A DNA stretch of 64,000 nt, from the NCBI GenBank assembly GCA_017541025.1, contig JAFXZY010000093.1, forward strand, positions 1-64,000. The letters run 5' to 3'. The stretch's first letter is position 1; every line of letters begins with the position of its first letter. The translations under genes were made by a program, and so were the position numbers. Of the stretch, positions 42,329-51,439 are shown piece by piece. The stretch is from Bacteroidaceae bacterium. GTDB lineage: Bacteria; Bacteroidota; Bacteroidia; Bacteroidales; Bacteroidaceae. The notes under the pieces were generated by a model. That model was not told the origin of the DNA. It saw nothing but the letters and a program-made list of their open reading frames with translations, and made no database searches.

Positions 42329-43039
42329 TTAACGAGGCATTTTCATTACACCTTCGATGCTGTTACCACGATCTTTAGGCTCATCGTAATAGATGCGGAT
42401 AAGGCAGCTGTCCTTCAGGTAGTCAATCATGCCCACTTCTATACGAAGGATATGCAGGCCTGTACGTTTCTCCAAATCAGCCTTCAGTTCCTCGCGCTTA
42501 TCAGGTGCAATCAAGTCCACATTGTCGTACTTAATATATTTGCTGCACAATGTGCTGACCAGCTTGCTGCTCTCGAACAACCAGGCCATGCCGACAAAAA
42601 TCACGTTGACAAATATAATGGTAACCAGTCCGAACCCATCCCAATAGTCGGCCTTGGGGTGATATTCTGCTCTACCCAATGCGTTAACCACACTCACGGC
42701 AATAAGCATGAACAGATAAGTCATCTCACGGATGGGAACTGCCTCGGTACGGAAACGCATAATGCCAAAGATGGCAAACAGACCCATTGCAGCGCCCAGA
42801 TTCATACCATCACCTTCCATCAGGGAAACCAGTAGGAATATGCTGGCTGACATGAGGATAAAGATGAACATATAGTCGCGGCGATGGCTGCGAGGGAAAT
42901 AGAAGCAACGTGCGATAATGCATACTACAGCCAAGTTGATGGCAAAGCGCATTACCAGTGAGATGAAGTGCTGGGGGTCGAAGAGTGTCAACCCAATCAT
43001 ATTACCCAGCTGATAGTTAATGTCGTTAAAAAAATCCAT
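42329..43039 (-). CDS. DUF4956 membrane protein
   Basis: 236 residues. Four transmembrane segments in the first 150 residues (with EGDGMNLGAAMGLFAIFGIM and FRTEAVPIREMTYLFMLIAV) and a cytoplasmic ferredoxin-like C-terminus match DUF4956. This family is encoded next to VTC-domain proteins in many bacteria. The function is unknown; coupling of polymer synthesis to export is a reasonable guess. Confidence 0.85.
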   Translation of the reverse strand: MDFFNDINYQLGNMIGLTLFDPQHFISLVMRFAINLAVVCIIARCFYFPRSHRRDYMFIFILMSASIFLLVSLMEGDGMNLGAAMGLFAIFGIMRFRTEAVPIREMTYLFMLIAVSVVNALGRAEYHPKADYWDGFGLVTIIFVNVIFVGMAWLFESSKLVSTLCSKYIKYDNVDLIAPDKREELKADLEKRTGLHILRIEVGMIDYLKDSCLIRIYYDEPKDRGNSIEGVMKMPR

Positions 43040-43056
43040 ATTGTTACGTTAGTTTT

Positions 43057-43833
43057 TTAGTTAATTTTTGCCTTCGCCAGCTTACTCAGTGTAACCATTT
43101 TTGCCTTGAAGATGTTATGCTTCAGACTTTTGTTTGTCATCACGCTGCCAATGCAGTACTTGCTGAACCCCGATGGCTTGATGCGCAGAATACGCAGAAT
43201 CTCCAGCACGGGGCTATAGACGTTACCGTCGCGTTTTAGCTCGATGATTACCAACGAACCTGTTTCTGCATCTTTGCTGGTTTCCATGTTGTGGAAATGA
43301 ACGTCAAAGTCGATGGTCAGGCGTTCCGTCTTATCGTAGTTCACCAACGTGATGCGGTGAAACTGATTACGGACGGTAGGATGCATCTGTGTAAGCCCTT
43401 GGTGCACCAGACTTTCTACGAATTCATCGTTGGCGCCCTGAATTTCAATTTCCTGCGAGGGGACCTCCATGCGTTTCTTCTTCGTTCGCCCGTGATTATT
43501 CTTTGTCTTTACCTCCAGGAAAGTCAAATCGCTGTCCATATAGGTGCGCACGCGAACCTTCTGTCGTGGTGCACGACCATTATGATGCTCCAGAAAGAAG
43601 CGGTGATTGTCTGTATCCCAATATGTGGTCATGTAGTTGGCTACATGAGTGTTGTTGTTAAACTGCGCATAATATTTTCCTTGCGCCATCTCCAGCAATT
43701 GAACCAATTTCTCCTTGCAGGTAACAAATTTGGTGTCCGTCCGATTCATCAGGCGGATGTTTCTCATTTGCTCCAGCGTTATTGGCTCTAAATGCTGCAA
43801 CAACTCGTTGATACGGGCATCAATTTCCATCAT
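43057..43833 (-). CDS. VTC-domain protein (polyphosphate polymerase-like)
   Basis: 258 residues from the ATG at 43833, about 12 bases after the predicted transcription start. It contains RLMNRTDTKFVTC, QKVRVRTYMDSDLTFLEVK and RLTIDFD, the basic and acidic strands of the tunnel fold of VTC proteins, which polymerise phosphate from ATP in yeast. No membrane segment is present, so it is cytoplasmic and probably acts with DUF4956. It is the first gene of a five-gene operon. Confidence 0.87.
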   Translation of the reverse strand: MMEIDARINELLQHLEPITLEQMRNIRLMNRTDTKFVTCKEKLVQLLEMAQGKYYAQFNNNTHVANYMTTYWDTDNHRFFLEHHNGRAPRQKVRVRTYMDSDLTFLEVKTKNNHGRTKKKRMEVPSQEIEIQGANDEFVESLVHQGLTQMHPTVRNQFHRITLVNYDKTERLTIDFDVHFHNMETSKDAETGSLVIIELKRDGNVYSPVLEILRILRIKPSGFSKYCIGSVMTNKSLKHNIFKAKMVTLSKLAKAKIN

Positions 43834-43851
43834 ATTGCGTAATAATCGGCA

Positions 43852-43859
43852 CAAATATA
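43852..43859 (-). promoter_or_regulatory. -7 box of the VTC operon
   Basis: TATATTTG on the minus strand, 19 bases before the start codon. No convincing -33 TTTG. Confidence 0.5.
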
Positions 43860-43890
43860 GGAAAAAATATACATTTCCATGTGCTGCATC

Positions 43891-43920
43891 TTGTTTTTTT
43901 CAAATAATTAACCTACTTTT
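43891..43920 (+). promoter_or_regulatory. promoter of frr
   Basis: TTG at 43891-43893, a 19-base gap and TACTTTTG at 43913-43920, 51 bases before the frr ATG. Confidence 0.65.
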
Positions 43921-43971
43921 GCTTCATAATTGTGGCAAAGTAATTAAGAACCAAAGTAAATAAGACCTATT

Positions 43972-44532
43972 ATGATTGATGTTAAGGAAACATTGGCATT
44001 AGCCGAGGAGAAAATGGAGGAAGCCGTAATGTATCTGGATGATTCATTGGCACGCATTCGTGCAGGAAAGGCCAATATAAAGATATTGGACGGCATTCGC
44101 GTAGACAGTTACGGAAGCATGGTTCCCCTGAACAATGTGGCAGCTGTCAACACTCCCGATCCACGCACCATTGCCATCAAGCCTTGGGATAAAACCATGT
44201 TCAAGGCTATCGAGAAGGCTATCATTAATAGTGAGGTGGGCATCATGCCAGACAACAACGGCGAGATTATCCGACTGAACATTCCCCCATTGACCGAGGA
44301 GCGACGCAAGCAGTTGTTTAAGCAGTGTGGAAAAGAGGAAGAGCAGGCCAAGATTAGTGTTCGCAATGCCCGTCGCGATATTCTGGAGAAATTGAAGAAG
44401 GGTATCAAGGACGGTTTGGCTGAGGATGCCGAGAAGGATGCCGAGGATAAGCTGCAGAAGATGCACGACAAGTACATCAAGCAAATCGAATCCCTGATGG
44501 CAGCTAAGGAAAAGGAAATTATGACCGTATAG
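43972..44532 (+). CDS. frr: ribosome recycling factor
   Basis: 186 residues, standard length. DDSLARIRAGKANIKIL, the PDPRTIAIKPWDKTM segment and the C-terminal EDAEDKLQKMHDKYIKQIES helix identify RRF, which with EF-G splits the post-termination ribosome. rsgA follows after 27 bp, joining two ribosome-cycle functions. Confidence 0.97.
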   Translation: MIDVKETLALAEEKMEEAVMYLDDSLARIRAGKANIKILDGIRVDSYGSMVPLNNVAAVNTPDPRTIAIKPWDKTMFKAIEKAIINSEVGIMPDNNGEIIRLNIPPLTEERRKQLFKQCGKEEEQAKISVRNARRDILEKLKKGIKDGLAEDAEKDAEDKLQKMHDKYIKQIESLMAAKEKEIMTV

Positions 44533-44559
44533 TTCACAGGCTTTAGTCTTTTGCTAACA

Positions 44560-45516
44560 TTGACAGGTTTAGTCATTAAGAACACAGGAAGCTGGTACGT
44601 TGTCAAAACAGACGACGGCCAGTTTTTTGATTGTAAGGTCAAGGGAAACTTCCGTTTGAAAGGCATCCGGAGCACGAATCCCGTAGCTGTTGGCGACAGG
44701 GTGAGCATCACGCCAGGGGTAGATGGGAAGACGGCACTTATCGACAGCCTGGAGGACCGGAAGAACTACATCATCCGTAAGGCCAGTAACCTCAGCAAAC
44801 AGAGTCACATCATTGCAGCCAACGTAGATCAGGCAGCGCTCATTATCACCATCTCGCATCCAGAGACCAGTACCACATTCATAGATCGTTTCTTGGCCAG
44901 TGCCGAAGCTTATAGAGTGCCAGTGGTGCTTATTTTCAATAAGACAGACATTTACTCAGAAGATGAGTTGCACTACTTGCAGGCTATCACGGCACTCTAT
45001 GAATCCTTGGGTTATCCCTGTTTACGTTGTAGCGCTTCTACGGGCGAAGGTATAGATGCCATTTATCAGGCTCTTGTTGGTAAGACCACCTTGCTAAGCG
45101 GCAACAGCGGAGTGGGGAAGAGTACCATACTGAACCAACTCATCCCAGACGCTAATGTCAAGACAGCCGAAATCAGCTTTGCCCACGATACTGGCATGCA
45201 CACCACCACCTTCTCCGAGATGTATAACTTGCCACCAATGGTCAATAGCCAACAGCCAATGTTCAACGGGGCAATAATTGACACTCCAGGCATCAAGGGG
45301 TTTGGTACGTTCGATATGGAAAAGACAGAGGTGTCGCATTACTTCCGAGAGATATTCCAGATTGGGCAGGAATGCCGTTTTGGTGACTGTACCCATACCA
45401 ATGAGCCTGGCTGTGCTGTGCTTCAGGCTGTTGAGGAGCATCGCATTGCCCAAAGCAGGTACACCAGCTATCTTTCCATGTTGGAAGACAAGGACGCAGA
45501 TAAGTACCGCAAGTAA
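44560..45516 (+). CDS. rsgA: small ribosomal subunit biogenesis GTPase RsgA
   Basis: 318 residues with a TTG start at 44560 (a second TTG at 44551 is possible); no ATG fits. The circularly permuted GTPase order is visible: NKTD first, then GNSGVGKST, then DTPG. The C-terminal zinc site is [16 protein letters not shown]. RsgA checks the decoding site of late 30S particles. The N-terminal OB fold ([20 protein letters not shown]) is complete. Confidence 0.95.
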   Translation: MTGLVIKNTGSWYVVKTDDGQFFDCKVKGNFRLKGIRSTNPVAVGDRVSITPGVDGKTALIDSLEDRKNYIIRKASNLSKQSHIIAANVDQAALIITISHPETSTTFIDRFLASAEAYRVPVVLIFNKTDIYSEDELHYLQAITALYESLGYPCLRCSASTGEGIDAIYQALVGKTTLLSGNSGVGKSTILNQLIPDANVKTAEISFAHDTGMHTTTFSEMYNLPPMVNSQQPMFNGAIIDTPGIKGFGTFDMEKTEVSHYFREIFQIGQECRFGDCTHTNEPGCAVLQAVEEHRIAQSRYTSYLSMLEDKDADKYRK

Positions 45517-45620
45517 ATCCTTACTTATTATATTATATATATGTGTGGTGATAATATCATCATTTTAACATTAGGACATAAAAAACTATATTTGATACTT
45601 TTTTATAAAAATAAAAGATG

Positions 45621-45628
45621 TATATTTG
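45621..45628 (+). promoter_or_regulatory. -7 box of the rubredoxin gene
   Basis: TATATTTG 43 bases before the ATG; the nearest TTTG upstream (45591) is too far for a standard gap. Confidence 0.5.
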
Positions 45629-45671
45629 CACCAATAAGAATTGATGTTTAACCCCTAAAAAGAGAAAATGT

Positions 45672-45830
45672 ATGAAAAAGTATGTTTGTGACGTATGTGG
45701 TTATGAGTATGACCCTGAAGTAGGCGATCCTGACAATGGTATTCCCGCCGGTACGGCTTTTGAGGACCTTCCAGAAGATTGGGTTTGTCCACTATGCGGT
45801 GTAGGCAAGGACGAGTTCAGTCCCGCTTAA
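45672..45830 (+). CDS. rubredoxin
   Basis: 52 residues. The two iron knuckles are [10 protein letters not shown] and [11 protein letters not shown], with the EDLPEDWVC turn between them, so all four cysteine ligands are present. Rubredoxin is a one-electron carrier that, in anaerobes, feeds oxygen- and peroxide-removing enzymes. It is a single gene ending near a large hairpin. Confidence 0.95.
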   Translation: MKKYVCDVCGYEYDPEVGDPDNGIPAGTAFEDLPEDWVCPLCGVGKDEFSPA

Positions 45831-45877
45831 CAGCATAAACAAAAAGAAAAGATTAGTTGGGGCAGTTCTGCCCATAT

Positions 45878-45988
45878 ACTCAAGAGGCTGTGTCGAAATA
45901 AAGATGTACCTTATGTATGTATAGTCTGTTAGTTACGGACTGAAGTCTTCTGCGAAATCTTTTCATTTCGACACAGCTTCATTTGAGT
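45878..45988. repeat. 111 bp inverted-repeat element (MITE-like or bidirectional terminator)
   Basis: ACTCAAGAGGCTGTGTCGAA at the left end pairs with the right end (ATTTCGACACAGC...TTTGAGT). Inside, AGTCTGT pairs with ACGGACT, and AAAGAT with ATCTTT. The GAGGCTGTGTCGAAAT end resembles termini of transposable elements in this phylum. It lies between convergent rubredoxin and recX genes and could also stop transcription both ways. Confidence 0.6.
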
Positions 45989-46051
45989 ATAGAAATGAAT
46001 GGAGTTCTTTGTTGATAAACATCTTTTTGTTTGTCCCATCTCTTTTGGATT

Positions 46052-46516
46052 CTAGCCAACAAGTGTGTCCGCTATACCTATGATTAAGTGGGTTTCAAAG
46101 CCTCGGGATAGGGCGTGCCGGATTAGTTTTCCTTTTCTAATGTAGGGATCGGCATCCTTTAGCTGTTTATTCTTTTGTTCCAGAATGTGCTGTAGGACCT
46201 CTTGGTATTCCTCTTTTGGGATGGCGTCTAAACTATCCTTGATTTCGGAGCCATCCATCTCTAACATACGAAGCATCTGGCTTATCTTTATTTTCCCCCA
46301 ATGATTGTAGCGAAACTTATCCAGACAATAAGCATGGCAGAAACGCCTGCTGTCAATATATTTTTCGTCTATTAAGAAGTCAATGGCCTTCTTTGCCTGA
46401 GTTGGGGAAAGACCCCAAAGGAGCAATTTCTTGCGTATTTCTGAACTGCAATGTTCGCTTTCGCTACAAAGGGCAGCGGCACGAGAGAGGGCTTGTTCGT
46501 ATGTTAGTGTTTTCAT
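46052..46516 (-). CDS. recX: regulatory protein RecX
   Basis: 154 residues made of three-helix repeats: CSSEIRKKLLLWGLSPTQAK and DFLIDEKYIDSRRFCHAYCL are typical of RecX, which caps RecA filaments. Its ATG overlaps the prmC stop by four bases, so the two are translated together. Confidence 0.9.
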   Translation of the reverse strand: MKTLTYEQALSRAAALCSESEHCSSEIRKKLLLWGLSPTQAKKAIDFLIDEKYIDSRRFCHAYCLDKFRYNHWGKIKISQMLRMLEMDGSEIKDSLDAIPKEEYQEVLQHILEQKNKQLKDADPYIRKGKLIRHALSRGFETHLIIGIADTLVG

Positions 46517-47328
46517 TTTTTATGGGCTGAAATGATTCTTGATTTTTCAAAACAATCAGAGTGAACCTCTACTTGGCAGAAACCCATCTGAGTGAGCAAA
46601 TGCGCAGTCTCATTGGGGTATCCCTGATTAATTTCGAAGTACAGACGCCCCTTTGGTTTAAGATGCTTAAGAGCATACAAGGCAATGGCACGATAGAAGA
46701 GAAGCGGATCGGTATCTGGAACAAAAAGTGCCAGATGAGGCTCGTAATCCAAAACATTTCTATCCATTTGTGCAGCTTCTTTCTGACAGATATAAGGCGG
46801 GTTGCTGACAATAATGTCCCATTGCTGCTGCGTGGATATAGGGTGTAAAATATCTTCCTGACGAAAGTCTACATCGGCCTGTAGCCTTTGAGCATTCTCT
46901 TTGGCAATACGTAGAGCATCTGCAGAAACATCAAAAGCTGTTACTTGGTGACCCAACAGTGCCAAGGAAACAGCAATACATCCGCTACCCGTTCCAATAT
47001 CCAGGATGGAACAGGAGGTAGGGGTTTGCTGGCTGATGATGCTGACAAGCCCTTCAGTCTCGGGCCTGGGAATCAGAACACCCGGTTCGACATGAAAAGT
47101 GTGTCCGCAGAAGTCGGCTTGCCCCAAAACATACTGCACAGGTTCTTTTCTGAGAAGCCTATCGATAATATTTTGCAGCAATGCCTGTTTATCTAAAGAT
47201 AATTCCTTATCTTTGCCCGTCAAAACTTGCGTGGGAGTTAGTTCAAAGGCAACTTCCATAACCAGCATGTAGAGGGCGCGAGCCTCGCGCTGCGGATAGA
47301 CGGATAAAAGTCTCTGCAAATGATTCAT
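46513..47328 (-). CDS. prmC: release factor glutamine methyltransferase PrmC
   Basis: 271 residues. The motif VSNPPYICQKE and the SAM loop DIGTGSGCIAVSLAL are intact, with RPETEG upstream as in HemK/PrmC proteins. It methylates the GGQ glutamine of RF1 and RF2. A 53 bp spacer with an ATTGAAC microrepeat separates it from the divergent ribD. Confidence 0.95.
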   Translation of the reverse strand: MNHLQRLLSVYPQREARALYMLVMEVAFELTPTQVLTGKDKELSLDKQALLQNIIDRLLRKEPVQYVLGQADFCGHTFHVEPGVLIPRPETEGLVSIISQQTPTSCSILDIGTGSGCIAVSLALLGHQVTAFDVSADALRIAKENAQRLQADVDFRQEDILHPISTQQQWDIIVSNPPYICQKEAAQMDRNVLDYEPHLALFVPDTDPLLFYRAIALYALKHLKPKGRLYFEINQGYPNETAHLLTQMGFCQVEVHSDCFEKSRIISAHKK

Positions 47329-47347
47329 GCTGCAAAATTATAAAAAT

Positions 47348-47379
47348 CATTGAACATTGAACATTGAATATTGAACATT
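47348..47379. repeat. ATTGAAC microrepeat between prmC and ribD
   Basis: CATTGAACATTGAACATTGA followed by ATATTGAACATT: four units of an 8-9 bp word ending two bases before the ribD ATG. Confidence 0.8.
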
Positions 47380-47381
47380 TT

Positions 47382-48371
47382 ATGTATTATGACGCAAAAT
47401 ACATGTGGCGTTGCATTCAGTTGGCAAGGTGTGGGGCAGTGGGTGCTCCTCCCAATCCTATGGTGGGTGCCGTGATAGTGCACAACGACAAAATCATTGG
47501 CGAGGGCTACCATAGGAGATGTGGAGGCCCGCATGCCGAGGTGAATGCTATCCGAAGCGTACGTGACGAGGCTCTGCTGAAGGAAAGTACCATATATGTG
47601 AGTTTGGAGCCATGCTCACATTACGGAAAGACACCGCCTTGTGCCGACTTGATAATAGAAAAGCAAATCCCTCACGTGGTGGTTGGCTGCATGGATACTT
47701 TTGCCAAGGTGAACGGTCAGGGAATCAAAAAGTTACGTGATGCTGGAGTCGAAGTGGTTGTAGGTGTTTTAGAGAAGGAATGCTTAGATCTGAACAAGAG
47801 ATTTATTACATTTCATCAGCAACATCGACCTTTTATAACGCTGAAATGGGCGCAAAGCGAGGATGGATTCATGGATGCTGAACGGAAATGGGGTGAGAAA
47901 CCAGTTAAGTTCTCATCGCGTTTCACCCAAACGCTTGTTCACCAGATGCGAGCTATGCATCAGGCTATCATGGTGGGCACTAAAACGGTTCTGATGGATA
48001 ATCCCACACTGACAACTCGTCTTTGGGAGGGTCCCAATCCGCTTAGGATTACCATAGACCGTAAGGGCATATTGCCAGAATCCGTCCATCTGAAAGACGG
48101 AAAAGTACCAACGGTTATTTATAATACTGGAGATCTGAACCAGATACTTGTTGATTTGTACAAACGTGGTATTCAGTCTTTAATGGTGGAAGGTGGCGCC
48201 CAATTGTTACAGCATTTTATAGAAACTGGTCTGTGGGACGAGGCTCGTGTGGAAATTGCTCCGTTTGTTTTAGGTAATGGCATTCTGGCACCTAAAATGA
48301 GAGGAGAGAGTCTGAAATCTGAGCACTCCATAGATGATAGAAAAATCCTTAACTATAGGTGTGAAATGTAA
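47382..48371 (+). CDS. ribD: bifunctional riboflavin biosynthesis deaminase/reductase RibD
   Basis: 329 residues from the ATG at 47382. The deaminase half has HAEVNAI and PCSHYGKTPPC (zinc ligands), and NPMVGAVIV upstream. The reductase half has LKWAQSEDGFMD and MVEGGAQLLQHF. It performs two successive steps from the GTP cyclohydrolase II product to the ribityl-aminouracil phosphate. The start lies directly behind the microrepeat. Confidence 0.95.
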   Translation: MYYDAKYMWRCIQLARCGAVGAPPNPMVGAVIVHNDKIIGEGYHRRCGGPHAEVNAIRSVRDEALLKESTIYVSLEPCSHYGKTPPCADLIIEKQIPHVVVGCMDTFAKVNGQGIKKLRDAGVEVVVGVLEKECLDLNKRFITFHQQHRPFITLKWAQSEDGFMDAERKWGEKPVKFSSRFTQTLVHQMRAMHQAIMVGTKTVLMDNPTLTTRLWEGPNPLRITIDRKGILPESVHLKDGKVPTVIYNTGDLNQILVDLYKRGIQSLMVEGGAQLLQHFIETGLWDEARVEIAPFVLGNGILAPKMRGESLKSEHSIDDRKILNYRCEM

Positions 48372-48463
48372 AAAAACAGGCAAAAACGACCGTTTTAGGT
48401 TGGATAAACCCTAATTTTACTTAATTCCGAGGCATAATATGATGTAATGTCAAATAATAACTA

Positions 48464-48471
48464 TACCTTTG
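48464..48471 (+). promoter_or_regulatory. -7 box before the DUF6242 gene
   Basis: TACCTTTG 44 bases before the ATG; no clear -33 element. Confidence 0.5.
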
Positions 48472-48515
48472 CACTCTGGTTAAATATACCATAATAAATG
48501 TGCGCACATAAGAGA

Positions 48516-49901
48516 ATGAAGAAATATCTGGTGTTGCTGTTGGCAACAATATCTTTCTTGGCAGGTTCGTGTATATCTGACAAGGAGGTGGTGTACGATG
48601 ATTATTGTTATATCTCGGAGGTGAAACTGGGCTCGATTAAACGCGAGGTTCACATGTTAGACAGCTTAGGTAGGGATACAGTTATCAAGACTTCTTACAC
48701 AGGAAATAACTATGATATGACCATCAACCAGCGATTGCTGACAATAGAGAACGAAGACTCTCTGTTGTACGGCTCCCTTCTGCATGCCGTTCTGGTGGAT
48801 ATTACATATGCTGGTTCAAGGTTGGCATACCGCATCAAAGAAGATGAAGATAGCACCTGGCTGGCTTACAGTTCGGAAGACAGCATGGATTTGCGTAAGC
48901 CAATAGAGTTGTTGCTGATTGCTAACGATGGTCTCAGTACACGAAAATACACTCTTACTTTGAATGTTCACCAGTTGGAAGGCGACTCGCTCTATTGGAA
49001 CAAAGTGAGCGAAGCAGAGCCTTTGTTGCAAGGTATGAGTCAGGAGCGTGCCCTCATCGTACAGGGCAGTCTGGCTGTTCTTGGCAAAAAGAGAGATACC
49101 ATAAAATTTGTGGAATGTTCTGCGATCGATATATGGAATGAGTCATCGACAAACTTGCCTCCTGAAGCCAATGTGGAAACTGCTTTTAAGCAAGGAAATG
49201 CTATCCTAATCAGCACTACAGATGGCGATATTTACACTTCTATAGACGGAAAAGACTGGAAAAAACTGAATACGACTCAGCATCCCGGATTGGTGCTTGC
49301 AGGTGCAACCTCTGATTACCTTTATACCTTAAAGGACGGTGAATTGTACAGATGTCGCGAGAACGAGCAAGGAGAGTTGGACTTCCAGCCAGAGGGACTG
49401 GACGAAAGTTCTACATTCTTGCCTTCGAAGGATGTAAGAGCATTGCAGATGAGTCAGAAAAACGGCAGTAAGCGTTTGGTAATGGTGGGAAACAGAGTTG
49501 ATGAGGCCGATGTAACATCTGTAGTATGGAACAAGATGTGGAATAGAGATATTCCTGAAAAAGAGGCCGTTTGGATGTATATGAACCAAACAGACGACAA
49601 TAAGTGCACGTTGCCTCAGTTAGAATACCTGAACCTGATACAATATGATGAGAAGTGTTTGGCCTTTGGCGGTGCTTCTGTAACAGGTAAGGGCACCCGT
49701 CAGGCAATGGATGCATTGTATGTAAGTCAGGACTATGGCATTTCATGGCGTACAGACTCGGAATGGCATCTGCCTAAAGAGTTAAAAGGCGTTAGTGGCC
49801 CTATCTGTAGTGTTGTGGACGATAATAACGTAATATGGATAATTGCCAATGGTGAGCTATGGCGAGGAAAACTGAACAGACTGGATTTTGTGCGTCAATA
49901 G
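48516..49901 (+). CDS. DUF6242-like lipoprotein
   Basis: 461 residues from the ATG at 48516. A signal peptide with lipobox AGSC is followed by SDKEVVYDDYCYISEVKLGS and an N-terminal beta domain. From about residue 180 the chain has blades such as STTDGDIYTSIDGKDWKKLN and YVSQDYGISWRTDSEW, suggesting a beta-propeller. Bacteroidales proteins of this type (DUF6242) are encoded before the DUF6089/uppS/bamA genes, as here. The role may lie in envelope assembly, but nothing specific is known to me. Confidence 0.8.
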   Translation: MKKYLVLLLATISFLAGSCISDKEVVYDDYCYISEVKLGSIKREVHMLDSLGRDTVIKTSYTGNNYDMTINQRLLTIENEDSLLYGSLLHAVLVDITYAGSRLAYRIKEDEDSTWLAYSSEDSMDLRKPIELLLIANDGLSTRKYTLTLNVHQLEGDSLYWNKVSEAEPLLQGMSQERALIVQGSLAVLGKKRDTIKFVECSAIDIWNESSTNLPPEANVETAFKQGNAILISTTDGDIYTSIDGKDWKKLNTTQHPGLVLAGATSDYLYTLKDGELYRCRENEQGELDFQPEGLDESSTFLPSKDVRALQMSQKNGSKRLVMVGNRVDEADVTSVVWNKMWNRDIPEKEAVWMYMNQTDDNKCTLPQLEYLNLIQYDEKCLAFGGASVTGKGTRQAMDALYVSQDYGISWRTDSEWHLPKELKGVSGPICSVVDDNNVIWIIANGELWRGKLNRLDFVRQ

Positions 49902-50599
49902 CATTGCTCTTCCTGTTGTGTTCTTTTCCTGCCCTTCTGAAAGCGGAGGAACTGGAATACAAGATGGATTTGGGAGCAGCCATAGGAACATGTTTCTATC
50001 TGGGAGACGCTAACAGTACCCCGTATGCCCACATGGGATTTATGGGTGGTGTTACTGCCAGACGTATTTTAAACCCTAGAATGGCTGTGAAGATGAATAT
50101 AGCAATGGGCCACCTGAGCGGAAGAGTTGACGGCTTTATCCCTTTGGATCCATTAAGTGGAACAATAGAGGGCGGAATACCGGTAAAGATAGATTTCTCG
50201 CGCAACGTGCTGGATATAGGAGCTCAGTTTGAAATGAATTTCTGGGGTTTCGGTATGGGAGCGGGTTATAAGGATCTGAAACGAATTACGCCTTACGCAT
50301 TGGCCGGCATAGGTATGACGGTAGGTATGGGAGGTGGAGCCAGTGCATGTGCTGCCTTGTGCTTGCCTGTGGGAGTGGGAGTAAAATACAAGCTGAAACC
50401 ACGTTTGAACATTGGTTTTGAATGGACCATGCGCTTTACTACAAGCGACAGGCTGGATGCTACGCCAGAAGGAACAACTCAGTTGGCACATCCTTACGGA
50501 ATAAAGAGTATCGGCCTGAAAAACAAGGACTGCTACAATTTTACGATGGTGTACTTGACGTATGAGTTCATGCCTAAGTTGAGGAAATGCAATAATTAA
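49859..50599 (+). CDS. DUF6089-like outer-membrane beta-barrel protein
   Basis: 246 residues. The chosen ATG overlaps the end of the previous gene by 43 bases and gives a signal peptide ([20 protein letters not shown]). [20 protein letters not shown] at the mature start and repeated Gly/aromatic strands ending in YLTYEFMPK point to a small outer-membrane barrel. The conserved position before uppS and bamA suggests a role near outer-membrane biogenesis. Confidence 0.82.
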   Translation: MARKTEQTGFCASIALLFLLCSFPALLKAEELEYKMDLGAAIGTCFYLGDANSTPYAHMGFMGGVTARRILNPRMAVKMNIAMGHLSGRVDGFIPLDPLSGTIEGGIPVKIDFSRNVLDIGAQFEMNFWGFGMGAGYKDLKRITPYALAGIGMTVGMGGGASACAALCLPVGVGVKYKLKPRLNIGFEWTMRFTTSDRLDATPEGTTQLAHPYGIKSIGLKNKDCYNFTMVYLTYEFMPKLRKCNN

Positions 50600-50663
50600 G
50601 AAGACAAAACAGAAGGCCACAGGTAAAAGTTGCGAATTGATAATTGAAAATATTTTAAGTTCG

Positions 50664-51410
50664 ATGGAAAAAAAGATAGAACTCGACATGAGTAATATTC
50701 CTGAGTCAATAGCCATTATTATGGATGGTAATGGACGATGGGCAAAGGAGAAAGGATTGCCTCGCTCGGCAGGACATGTTGAGGGAGTGGAGACCGTTAC
50801 CCGCATTACATCGGAATGTGCACGTCTGGGTGTTAAATACCTGACAATGTACACCTTCTCTACGGAAAACTGGAACAGGCCTGAACCAGAGGTTGAGGCA
50901 CTGATGAACCTTATAGCCACAAAGTTGGAAGACGAGATATTTATGAAGAATAATGTACGTTTCCGATTGATAGGTGATATTACACGTCTGCCTCAGCATG
51001 CCAGAACTCGTCTGGAAGAGTGTATGGAGCATACGGCCAACAATACCCGAATGACTGCGGTTACAGCTCTAAATTATAGCAGTCGGTGGGAACTTACCAA
51101 GACCATGCAACAGGTGGCAATAGATGCTGCTGCAGGAATGGTCAAGGCGGAGGAGATAGATGAAAAGTATGTATCAGACCATCTGGAAACAAGCTTTATG
51201 CCTGATCCTGATTTGCTTATCCGGACGGGAGGCGAACTCAGAATCAGTAACTATCTTTTGTGGCAGTGTGCTTACAGCGAGTTTTATTTCTGTGACACCT
51301 ACTGGCCAGATTTCAAGGAAGAGGATTTGCATAAAGCGATTGCTGAGTACCAAAGACGTCAACGCAGATTTGGTAAGACAGGCGAACAAGTGGAAGAGGA
51401 AAAGAGGTAA
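50664..51410 (+). CDS. uppS: isoprenyl transferase (undecaprenyl pyrophosphate synthase)
   Basis: 248 residues from the ATG at 50664. [20 protein letters not shown] contains the catalytic Asp and phosphate loop; [13 protein letters not shown] and [20 protein letters not shown] are also diagnostic. The enzyme makes the C55 lipid carrier for peptidoglycan and polysaccharides. bamA follows 29 bp downstream. Confidence 0.96.
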   Translation: MEKKIELDMSNIPESIAIIMDGNGRWAKEKGLPRSAGHVEGVETVTRITSECARLGVKYLTMYTFSTENWNRPEPEVEALMNLIATKLEDEIFMKNNVRFRLIGDITRLPQHARTRLEECMEHTANNTRMTAVTALNYSSRWELTKTMQQVAIDAAAGMVKAEEIDEKYVSDHLETSFMPDPDLLIRTGGELRISNYLLWQCAYSEFYFCDTYWPDFKEEDLHKAIAEYQRRQRRFGKTGEQVEEEKR

Positions 51411-51439
51411 ACAAAAGAGACAGACTTAAGGTAATAATT

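Noticed and set aside
45878..45988. riboswitch upstream of a gene
   Set aside because: It lies between convergent genes, behind both stops, so it cannot be a leader element.
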